Source: JANLTP01 sp031363055
GTDB taxonomy: Bacteria; Pseudomonadota; Gammaproteobacteria; Burkholderiales; Burkholderiaceae_E
NCBI GenBank assembly: GCA_031363055.1
Contig: JANLTP010000069.1
Span: forward strand, 1 to 24,049
Length of the DNA: 24,049 nt
Reading direction: 5' to 3'
Each line of letters begins with the position of its first letter. Position 1 is the stretch's first letter. Below, piece after piece: positions 1 through 6,343 of this stretch. The notes beneath the pieces are model-generated. The model was not told the DNA's origin, made no database searches, and saw nothing but the letters and a program-made list of their open reading frames with translations. The translations under genes were made by a program, and so were the position numbers.

Positions 1-1096
1 GCGTCCAGTCGGCGGCGACTTGGGCCGCCTTGCGGTCGTAGAGTTGCGGCGAGGACGTCGTGCTGGTGGTTGCCTGGCCCAAACTCGAACCCGTGCCGAT
101 TGAATTGATGAAGCCGAGCTGATCAAAGCTGGAGAACCAGGATCGAATGACGACTTGATCGGTGGCGCTGAGCCGGCCCGTCAGGCGCGGGGTCAAGGTC
201 CATGAATTGAATCGCGTCCGGGAAACTTCGGACAGGTGCTGCGATTCCGGCGTTGCCGAGCTGACGCTCGAATCGCGTTTGACGTCGTTACCCAGATTCC
301 TCGGTCCACCGGTCAGGGAGACCAGATAACTCCAGCGCGGAGTATCCTTTACGGCCTCACTTGCCGACTGTTTCGTTGCCGGGTTCGTCGATCCGTTCGT
401 CGATCCGTTCGTCGGTCCGTTTACCGCTTCGTTCACCGGCTCATTCGCCGACTTGACTGGAGGCGCCGCGCCCAACGGGCCGGTCTGCGAAAAGAAGATG
501 ACGCCGGCATCGCGTCCCCAGACATGCTGATCGGTCAGCCACAAGTAGGTTTCGCGTTTTGCCTGCGCACCGCGCATGACCACATTGATGGTGCCGCCAG
601 CGGCGCCTTCAAACTCGGCGGTGGGCGCCCGCACGACCTCAATGCGCTCGATCATGTCGGCCGGCAGTTCGTCGAACGGCAATTGCACGTTCTGTCGCGA
701 CGAATTGACGGCGGCGCCATCGACGAGAATGCGGGTTGACTCTGCGCCCATGCCGCGCATGCGAATTTCCAGCCCGCCGTTGCCATTGGTCGTGACCTGC
801 ACGCCGGGCAATTGCCGCAAGATGTCCGCGATGGTGTTGGCGCCCATCGCTTCGATGTCCTGACGATTGACGGTAACCGTCGAGGCCGTTGAGTTGAACC
901 GATCCTCAAAGCTGCGCCGGCCACGGACCACGACGGTTTCCGCCTGACCGGGCTGGGCGGCGTTCGACTCCTCAGCGCCGGCTTGCGCCCGCGCGCAGTC
1001 GTGCCCAAGCGCCATCGCCAGCAACGCTGCGAGCGTCACCGCAGCAAGGGTCAGCGGCGCAAGGCTCAGCGGCACAAATGTCAGCGGCGTAAACAT
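1..1096 (-). CDS. TonB-dependent receptor, N-terminal part (truncated by window edge)
   Basis: This frame is open from an ATG at 1096 to the window edge, giving about 365 residues without a stop. It starts with a hydrophobic signal-peptide-like stretch (about residues 5-30, ending ARAQA). A plug domain follows (about 50-170), with recognisable elements such as ETVVVRG, IADILRQLPGVQV, RMRGMG, ILVDG and IERIEVVRAP. The plug region ends with the typical GGTINV segment, and the barrel begins after it. Family knowledge: these outer-membrane receptors import siderophores, vitamin B12 or other scarce ligands using TonB energy. The ligand cannot be read here. An Asn-rich tetrapeptide repeat (about residues 218-238) interrupts the region just after the plug. 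The gene follows the EamA transporter stop by 9 bp, so the two are probably co-transcribed. The plug is clear; the rest of the barrel is outside the window. Confidence 0.9.
   Translation of the reverse strand, partial: MFTPLTFVPLSLAPLTLAAVTLAALLAMALGHDCARAQAGAEESNAAQPGQAETVVVRGRRSFEDRFNSTASTVTVNRQDIEAMGANTIADILRQLPGVQVTTNGNGGLEIRMRGMGAESTRILVDGAAVNSSRQNVQLPFDELPADMIERIEVVRAPTAEFEGAAGGTINVVMRGAQAKRETYLWLTDQHVWGRDAGVIFFSQTGPLGAAPPVKSANEPVNEAVNGPTNGSTNGSTNPATKQSASEAVKDTPRWSYLVSLTGGPRNLGNDVKRDSSVSSATPESQHLSEVSRTRFNSWTLTPRLTGRLSATDQVVIRSWFSSFDQLGFINSIGTGSSLGQATTSTTSSPQLYDRKAAQVAADWT
384..443 (-). repeat. 12-bp in-frame tandem repeat inside the TonB receptor gene
   Basis: On the plus strand two identical 12-bp units (TTCGTCGATCCG, 384-395 and 396-407) are followed by a one-mismatch copy (408-419). 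More degenerate units continue to about 443. On the coding strand they give a tetrapeptide ladder of the kind NEAV-NGPT-NGST-NGST. Unit length is a multiple of three, so copy-number change would alter a loop length without breaking the frame. Confidence 0.75.
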
Positions 1097-1105
1097 CCGC
1101 CCAGT

Positions 1106-2095
1106 TTAATTCGCCGGCGTGTCGCGTTCGTCCGCCACCACGCCCGCACTGGCCAGGTCGGCCGCACGTCGGCGCACATGGGCGTTGTTGGCAATCAGTG
1201 CGGCGATGACCAGACCAGCGCCTAATACCTCCGCGAGGCCGATGCGCGCACCCTGCAAGGCCCGGAAACCGAAGGTGATGATGGGCATCAAATGCAACAG
1301 CAACATGGCGTTCAGTGAGCCAATATGCCGCACACCGACGTTCCATAAAAACATCGCCACGACCACGCCCAACAGTGAGACATGGATCAGGCCACCGCTG
1401 ACCAGCAGTAAATGTGACCAGTCCGGCCAACGGACCACGCCGGCCAACCAGGCCAGGGGCCAGACTGCGGCGATGATGACGGCACCGGCCGCACACGACA
1501 AGCTCGACAGCCGCAACGATGACCAACCGGTGATTCGACCGGTCAAAACGGTATAGGCCACCCAACCCATGGACCCTAGCCAGATCAGCAAGTCGCCGAA
1601 TAACTCAACCGGGTTGGTTCGCAACAGAGCGGGCAAACCGACACCACCGCCAGTAACCGCGAACAGCACGCCAACAAAAGCCAGTCCCAGACAGATAAGG
1701 GTAAAGCGGCTGGGTCGCTTGCCGTGCAGACGCCACTCGACCAGGGCGGTCATCGCCGGTTGCAATTGAATGATGACCACCGCAATCTCGGGTCGCGTGA
1801 GCTCGAGACCGACGAACACCAGAATGGCTGACGAGGCCATGCCGAGGCCGGCCAACGCGGTGATCGGCACGCGCTGCGCGATCGACAACGAGGCGCGGCC
1901 TTCGCGCCAATAAAGGATCAGCAGCAAAACCGTGCTGGCAATCGCATATCTGAGCAAGGACAGCGTAAAGCCGTCCATCACGGTCATGGCGCTTTTGGCA
2001 ATCGGGAATTGCGTTCCCCAGATCAGTACGGTCACCAGAACGGCGGCCAATCCCAGGCCAGGTCTGGCGCTTGAAAATGAGGGGCTTGCTGACAT
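1106..2095 (-). CDS. EamA/DMT-family transporter
   Basis: This is a polytopic inner-membrane protein of about 329 residues, with roughly ten hydrophobic segments arranged as two EamA repeats (about residues 15-145 and 165-300). The N-terminal LIWGTQFPIAK segment is typical of the drug/metabolite transporter superfamily. Members export or import small metabolites such as amino acids; the substrate cannot be deduced here. I chose the ATG at 2095; an adjacent in-frame TTG at 2098 is also possible, and neither has a strong ribosome binding site. The last 25 or so residues are hydrophilic. It lies divergent to the DUF1223 gene and immediately upstream of the TonB receptor gene, with a 9-bp gap. 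Confidence 0.88.
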   Translation of the reverse strand: MSASPSFSSARPGLGLAAVLVTVLIWGTQFPIAKSAMTVMDGFTLSLLRYAIASTVLLLILYWREGRASLSIAQRVPITALAGLGMASSAILVFVGLELTRPEIAVVIIQLQPAMTALVEWRLHGKRPSRFTLICLGLAFVGVLFAVTGGGVGLPALLRTNPVELFGDLLIWLGSMGWVAYTVLTGRITGWSSLRLSSLSCAAGAVIIAAVWPLAWLAGVVRWPDWSHLLLVSGGLIHVSLLGVVVAMFLWNVGVRHIGSLNAMLLLHLMPIITFGFRALQGARIGLAEVLGAGLVIAALIANNAHVRRRAADLASAGVVADERDTPAN

Positions 2096-2148
2096 CAATG
2101 AAAGGCGCTACAGCTCGATTGACCAAGTCTGCGCGCAGTGTACGGGAA

Positions 2149-2162
2149 GGCGCGCGCGCGCC
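2149..2162. other. 14-bp alternating GC palindrome in a divergent intergenic region
   Basis: GGCGCGCGCGCGCC is a perfect self-complementary tract in the gap between the minus-strand EamA gene and the plus-strand DUF1223 gene. It could form a small hairpin or cruciform. I see no other regulatory motif that I can support in this gap. Confidence 0.4.
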
Positions 2163-2250
2163 TCGTCAGGAATCAGAATTTGGCGCGACCTACAAAACAT
2201 CAAAGCCTTGATATCTCTTTAACATGACACTGATGCGATCTGGAGGCACC

Positions 2251-3114
2251 GTGAGCAAACTTGGGCCATTTCTGGTTGCTGTTTCCCTTTCACTGGGGTT
2301 CGGCGGATTGCCTTGGGCGTGCGCACAAGCGAAACCGTATGGCCCGGGCACCGGTTCGGCGGCGGCTCACATGAGTGCAACTGCTGCAATGAGTTGTGAC
2401 GCCATCAGCCCCAAGCATACGGTTGCACTGGTCGAATTGTTTACCTCCGAAGGCTGCAGCAGTTGCCCGCCGGCCGATCGCTGGCTGCAGAATTTGCCGC
2501 GCAACGGTTATGCATTCGACAAGGTCGTGCCGCTGTCGTTGCATGTCGGCTATTGGGACTACATCGGCTGGAAAGATCCGTATGCCCAGCAACGCTTTAC
2601 CGACCGGCAGCGCGCCTATGCCAATCTGCGGCAGTCGAACTCGGTGTACACCCCGCAAGTGGTGTTGGCCGGCAGTGACTTTCGCTCCTGGGACGGAGCG
2701 AGCTTCAAGCGCGAACTGTCGGCCATGGCGACGCGCCCGGCCACCGCCAACATCGCCTTGAGCGCCGCAGCGGTTGGCAGTGCCTTACAGATCAAGACCG
2801 AAGTGGCCATGGTCGCCGAGGCACAGACCACTCAAGCCGCTACCCATCAAGCCGCCACACAATTACATCTGGCGATCTTCGAGATGGGCCTCAAGAACAA
2901 GGTCACTCGCGGCGAGAACAGCGGCGAAACGCTGACTCATGATTTTGTGGTTCGGCAATGGCAGGGCCCGGCCTTGCTCGAGCAGGGCAAGTTGTCGTCA
3001 AAACAAACACTCACGCTGGACGCGCCCAGCACCGGCCGCTCACTCGGTGTCGCAGCCTTCGTGCAAGGCGCCAAAGGCGAAGTGCTGCAGGCGACAGCGT
3101 GTGTCATGCAGTAG
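2251..3114 (+). CDS. Secreted DUF1223 thioredoxin-like protein
   Basis: From the GTG at 2251 the product is 287 residues. I chose this start because GGAGG (2242-2246) sits 4 nt upstream and because it leaves a clean signal peptide (about 1-27, ending ACAQA). An in-frame ATG at 2224 would add nine residues and has no visible ribosome binding site. The DUF1223 core is clear: VELFTSEGCSSCPPAD (a CxxC pair at residues 69 and 72), followed by PLSLHVGYWDYIGWKD and the NSVYTPQVVLAG segment. Known of the family: a periplasmic thioredoxin-like fold, biochemical role not established. The CxxC pair suggests redox or metal chemistry. Its 3' end overlaps the convergent EamA gene by 11 nt, leaving no room for a separate terminator. 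Confidence 0.88.
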   Translation: MSKLGPFLVAVSLSLGFGGLPWACAQAKPYGPGTGSAAAHMSATAAMSCDAISPKHTVALVELFTSEGCSSCPPADRWLQNLPRNGYAFDKVVPLSLHVGYWDYIGWKDPYAQQRFTDRQRAYANLRQSNSVYTPQVVLAGSDFRSWDGASFKRELSAMATRPATANIALSAAAVGSALQIKTEVAMVAEAQTTQAATHQAATQLHLAIFEMGLKNKVTRGENSGETLTHDFVVRQWQGPALLEQGKLSSKQTLTLDAPSTGRSLGVAAFVQGAKGEVLQATACVMQ

Positions 3115-4024
3115 GCGCCGGTTTGAACAGGGCCAGCGACAGCGCGCCGACGCTGAAAAGCATCGCCAGCCATTGCCGCGCGCCCAAAGGCTCGCCGTGC
3201 ATGAATGCGCCGGTCAGCATCGCCACCACCGGCACCATGATCGCCGATAACCCAGCCAGATTGGCCGGTAACAGGCCGACGATCGAGAACCACAAGACGT
3301 TACCCAGTGCCATCGGGATCACCGTGATGTAGGCAATGACGGCTAACGACGGACCCGTTGGCCAGAACCATTGCCGGTCGCCCAGCGCGAGCGCGAACAG
3401 CAGAATCGGAATACCGCAGACGATCATTTGCCAGGCGGTGAACACGGTCACCGGCACATCAATCGTTCGGCGTTTCATGACCAACGTCCCCACCGCCCAG
3501 CCGAGGCCCGCCAATAGCCCCAGCGCCACGCCTGCCGGGGCGTCGGCATAGGCCGCGAAGTTGGGCACCATCAGCAAGACCACCGCAAAGGCACCGAGCA
3601 GCAACGCCAGCAATAGCCGTCGGGTCAGTCGTTGACCCAATACCAGCACGGAGATCAGCGCAGTCCACAACGGCATGGTGTAGGCCAGCATGGCTGACTG
3701 ACCGGACGGAATCATGATCGAGGAATAAGCAGTGGCGATATTCCAGATCAGCAAATTACTGTAGGAGGCCGCCAACAAGGTGGGCCAGAGCTCGCGGGGC
3801 ACTTTCAGCGACTGGCCGCGAAGATAAGCCACCAGCAGCAAGATCAGCGCCGCCCCCAACACCGAAACCGAGCGAAAGGTCCACACCGACACTTCGCGCA
3901 TGGCCAGCGGAAACAGTGGCCAATTGGTGCCCCACAAGATCGTGAGCACCAGCAACAAGGCCAGCGCACGCGGCGAAACCGCTGAGGTAGCCACTAAGGG
4001 GGCGGGATCGCTAATGGTTTGCAC
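3104..4024 (-). CDS. EamA/DMT-family transporter (second copy)
   Basis: This is a 306-residue polytopic membrane protein with about ten hydrophobic helices in two EamA repeats and an ILWGTNWPLFPLAM motif in the first helix. It resembles the other EamA protein in this window in architecture, but the sequences are clearly different, so it is not a recent duplicate. Translation appears to start at a GTG (4024) only 7 bp after the amidohydrolase stop, which suggests translational coupling in an MFS-amidohydrolase-EamA operon. It ends in convergent overlap with the DUF1223 gene. An uptake or efflux role for the substrate or product of the neighbouring hydrolase is inferred from position only. Confidence 0.88.
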   Translation of the reverse strand: MQTISDPAPLVATSAVSPRALALLLVLTILWGTNWPLFPLAMREVSVWTFRSVSVLGAALILLLVAYLRGQSLKVPRELWPTLLAASYSNLLIWNIATAYSSIMIPSGQSAMLAYTMPLWTALISVLVLGQRLTRRLLLALLLGAFAVVLLMVPNFAAYADAPAGVALGLLAGLGWAVGTLVMKRRTIDVPVTVFTAWQMIVCGIPILLFALALGDRQWFWPTGPSLAVIAYITVIPMALGNVLWFSIVGLLPANLAGLSAIMVPVVAMLTGAFMHGEPLGARQWLAMLFSVGALSLALFKPAPTA

Positions 4025-4031
4025 GTGGCCA

Positions 4032-4913
4032 CTATTTGAGCTTGAGCAGTCGTACGGCGTTTTCTTTCATGATCAATGGCCGGACTTCCGGTTTGATGGC
4101 AATCTTCTCGAAATCGGCCAGCCATCGATCCGGCGAAATCACCGGGTTATCGGTGCCGAACAGCACCCGGTCCTTCAACATGTTGTTGGCATACTGAATG
4201 AGCTTGGGTTCGAAGTATTTCGGCGACCAACCCGACAGATCGATCCAGACGTTCGGCTTGTGTGAGGCCACCGACAGCGCCTCGTCCTGCCAGGGCACGG
4301 ACGGATGGGCCATGACAATTTGCATGTCGGGAAAGTCGGCGGCAACATCGTCCAGGTACATCGGGTTTGAATACTTGAGTCGCAGCCCGCCACCACCGGG
4401 CATGCCTGCACCGATACCAGTTTGGCCGGTATGAAAAATGGCCGGCAGTTGATGTTCGGCGATGACTTCATAGAGCGGGTAAGCGTCGTGGTCATTCGGA
4501 AAAAACGCCTGGATGGTCGGGTGAAACTTGAATCCCTTGACACCAAAATCCTTGATCAGTCGGCGCGCTTCACGCACGCCCATTTTGCCGCGCGCCGGAT
4601 CGATGCTGGCAAACGGAATGGCAACATCGGCTTGTTCGTGGGCCGACTCGGCAATTTCTTCATTAGTGATGTTGCGCAAGCCCAGCCCGCGCTCCTGATC
4701 GACCGTGAACACCACAAACGCCATTTTTCGTTCCCGATAGTAGGTCGCCATCTGCGCGATGGTCGGGTGTTGAATGGCGTACCGGAAATATTTGCCGCGC
4801 GCCTCCAGCGACTCCTTGGACGCTTCATCCGGCAGTATCCGGGTCGAGGTTTCAGCGTGCGTGTGAACATCGATCGCCACCAGCGAGTTGATGTCCATCG
4901 TGAGTGTGGTCAT
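4032..4913 (-). CDS. Amidohydrolase-family metal-dependent hydrolase/decarboxylase (Amidohydro_2 type)
   Basis: This 293-residue TIM-barrel protein has the metal-site landmarks of the amidohydrolase superfamily. They are DVHTH (H17, H19) on strand 1, GFKFHP (H131), IFHTGQ (H161), MAHP (H203) and FGTDNP (D255). This pattern fits the Amidohydro_2/ACMSD-like branch, whose members hydrolyse lactones or decarboxylate aromatic and ring-opened acids. The exact substrate is not readable. It starts at an ATG (4913) 60 bp after the MFS gene. A downstream EamA gene follows after 7 bp. The gene order implies uptake by the MFS carrier followed by cytoplasmic breakdown. Confidence is high for family, low for substrate. 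Confidence 0.87.
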   Translation of the reverse strand: MTTLTMDINSLVAIDVHTHAETSTRILPDEASKESLEARGKYFRYAIQHPTIAQMATYYRERKMAFVVFTVDQERGLGLRNITNEEIAESAHEQADVAIPFASIDPARGKMGVREARRLIKDFGVKGFKFHPTIQAFFPNDHDAYPLYEVIAEHQLPAIFHTGQTGIGAGMPGGGGLRLKYSNPMYLDDVAADFPDMQIVMAHPSVPWQDEALSVASHKPNVWIDLSGWSPKYFEPKLIQYANNMLKDRVLFGTDNPVISPDRWLADFEKIAIKPEVRPLIMKENAVRLLKLK

Positions 4914-4948
4914 GATTATTGTTCTTTCAGATGAAGCATCGGTTTATG

Positions 4949-4970
4949 TCTGCGGCAATGATATCGCAGA
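4949..4970 (-). other. Small hairpin between MFS and amidohydrolase genes
   Basis: TCTGCG (4949-4954) and CGCAGA (4965-4970) form a 6-bp perfect stem with a 10-nt loop in the 60-bp gap. No T run follows in the direction of transcription, so a terminator is unlikely. An RNA-processing or attenuating role is possible but unproven. Confidence 0.3.
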
Positions 4971-4973
4971 GCC

Positions 4974-6200
4974 TCAGTCCGGCCGTCTGGCGAACCAGAA
5001 CAACAGGGAGCCGAGCGCTGCAATCGTTGCCAGCACCGTGAAGCCCAGGCGATAGTTACCGGTGGCATCACCCATGATGCCGGCCGAGAGCGGGCCTGCA
5101 ATCTGACCCAGCGCGGTGATGACAGCGGACAGCCCGAGGATCATGCCGATCGAGCGTCGACCGAAATAGTCGGCGCGAATGGCTTGCATGAACGGGCCGC
5201 GTAAGCCCCAGGCCGTACCGTGCAACACGGCAAAACCGATCAACATGGCGGTGCCTTGTGCATAGGTCAACATCAGCAAACCAGCGGCATGCATCCACAT
5301 ACAGAACGCTGCCACGATGCGCTTCTCGGTTCGATCACCAATCGCGCCACCAATCAGCACACCGACCACTTGTGAAGCCGTCATCATCGTGATGATCAGC
5401 GACGCCTGTGCGATCGAATAACCAAGCGAGTTCTTCATGTGATTGATGGCATGCACATTGACCGCTGTCACCACCAGCAGTGCCACGCCGTGTCCCAGCG
5501 ACAGTAACCAGAACGCCCGCGTGCGCAGCGCCTGGCGCGCCGTGTATTGGCGCTGCTCACCCGGCTCGTCGGCGCCGCCGGTTGTCGTGCTGGCAAGGTC
5601 CACTGCCGGCAGACCATCGATGGTTTCGCCAAAGTCCTCAGGCCGACGCCTGAAGACACGCGCCAACGGATAACCGAGGACTATTGAAATAACGCCGGAG
5701 CCGAAGGCCGCCCAACGCCAACCAAAGGTTTGAATCGCCCAGGCAACGATCGGCACGAAGACACCGCCGACCGCAAGACCCAGACCGACCATGGACAAGG
5801 CACGCGCACGCTTTTTCTCGAACCATTGAATGACCGCCACGTTGAGCGGGAAGTAGCCGCACATCGACGACCCGAGTGCGATGACGATAATCGCGCCGTA
5901 CAGTCCGGGCAATGTGTCGATCTGGCTCAGCAACATGAAGCCCACACCAAACGTCAGGACGCCCATCTTGATGAGGCCCTGCGAGCCGAAGCGATCAATG
6001 ATCCAGCCCAGCAGTGGGCCGGCAATGGCGGCCTCAGCCGACTGCAACGCGGCGGCCGCCGAGACTGAAGTCTTGCTCCAGCCCTTTTCCTGGATCAATA
6101 CGGCGAAATAAGCGCCAAAGGCCTGATAGAGCATCATGGCCTGAAGAAACTGCAGCCCGGCAGCGGCTGCGACCATGCGCCAGCCGTAGAAAATTTTCAT
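4974..6200 (-). CDS. MFS transporter (monocarboxylate/oxalate-formate antiporter-like)
   Basis: This 408-residue protein has about twelve membrane helices and begins MKIFYGWRMV, a start common in the monocarboxylate/OFA-type branch of the major facilitator superfamily. The loop between helices 2 and 3 carries the motif-A signature GWIIDRFGSQG. A central hydrophilic loop (about residues 185-220) separates the two six-helix halves. Members of this branch move small organic anions across the inner membrane. It is the first gene of the minus-strand MFS-amidohydrolase-EamA group and has its own upstream gap of 143 bp containing an inverted repeat. Substrate is unknown; an aromatic or hydroxy acid handled by the next gene is a reasonable guess. 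Confidence 0.88.
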   Translation of the reverse strand: MKIFYGWRMVAAAAGLQFLQAMMLYQAFGAYFAVLIQEKGWSKTSVSAAAALQSAEAAIAGPLLGWIIDRFGSQGLIKMGVLTFGVGFMLLSQIDTLPGLYGAIIVIALGSSMCGYFPLNVAVIQWFEKKRARALSMVGLGLAVGGVFVPIVAWAIQTFGWRWAAFGSGVISIVLGYPLARVFRRRPEDFGETIDGLPAVDLASTTTGGADEPGEQRQYTARQALRTRAFWLLSLGHGVALLVVTAVNVHAINHMKNSLGYSIAQASLIITMMTASQVVGVLIGGAIGDRTEKRIVAAFCMWMHAAGLLMLTYAQGTAMLIGFAVLHGTAWGLRGPFMQAIRADYFGRRSIGMILGLSAVITALGQIAGPLSAGIMGDATGNYRLGFTVLATIAALGSLLFWFARRPD

Positions 6201-6208
6201 ACCCTGAT

Positions 6209-6270
6209 GGTTTCACCTTGCCGGTGGGGCGTCAACGAACAGTCCGGCTTTCGTATGGCATGGTGAAACC
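6209..6270 (-). promoter_or_regulatory. Inverted repeat upstream of the MFS operon, possible operator
   Basis: GGTTTCACC (6209-6217) and GGTGAAACC (6262-6270) are perfect 9-bp inverted copies whose inner edges are 44 nt apart. Allowing one mismatch extends the arms to 12 bp (6209-6220 and 6259-6270). The left arm lies 9 bp upstream of the MFS start codon. Such spaced arms can bind a dimeric or looping regulator, but no regulator gene is adjacent. Confidence 0.35.
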
Positions 6271-6343
6271 GGGCTGAGTGACCAACCGATCTCGACGATA
6301 CAAATCAAAGGAACGTCAATGGTCAAGGTGTCAATCAGCGCGA

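Noticed and set aside
384..443. CRISPR-like array
   Set aside because: Units are 12 bp, contiguous without spacers, and in frame within a coding gene.
236..739. 167-codon plus-strand frame with Arg-Ser-Val repeats
   Set aside because: The repeats are the antisense translation of the 12-bp tandem repeat in the TonB receptor gene.
972..1565. 197-codon minus-strand frame overlapping EamA and the TonB receptor start
   Set aside because: It is out of frame with both real genes, which have clear homology, and shows no domain.
4422..4934. 170-codon plus-strand frame opposite the amidohydrolase
   Set aside because: It is antisense to an intact enzyme gene with all metal ligands; no independent evidence.
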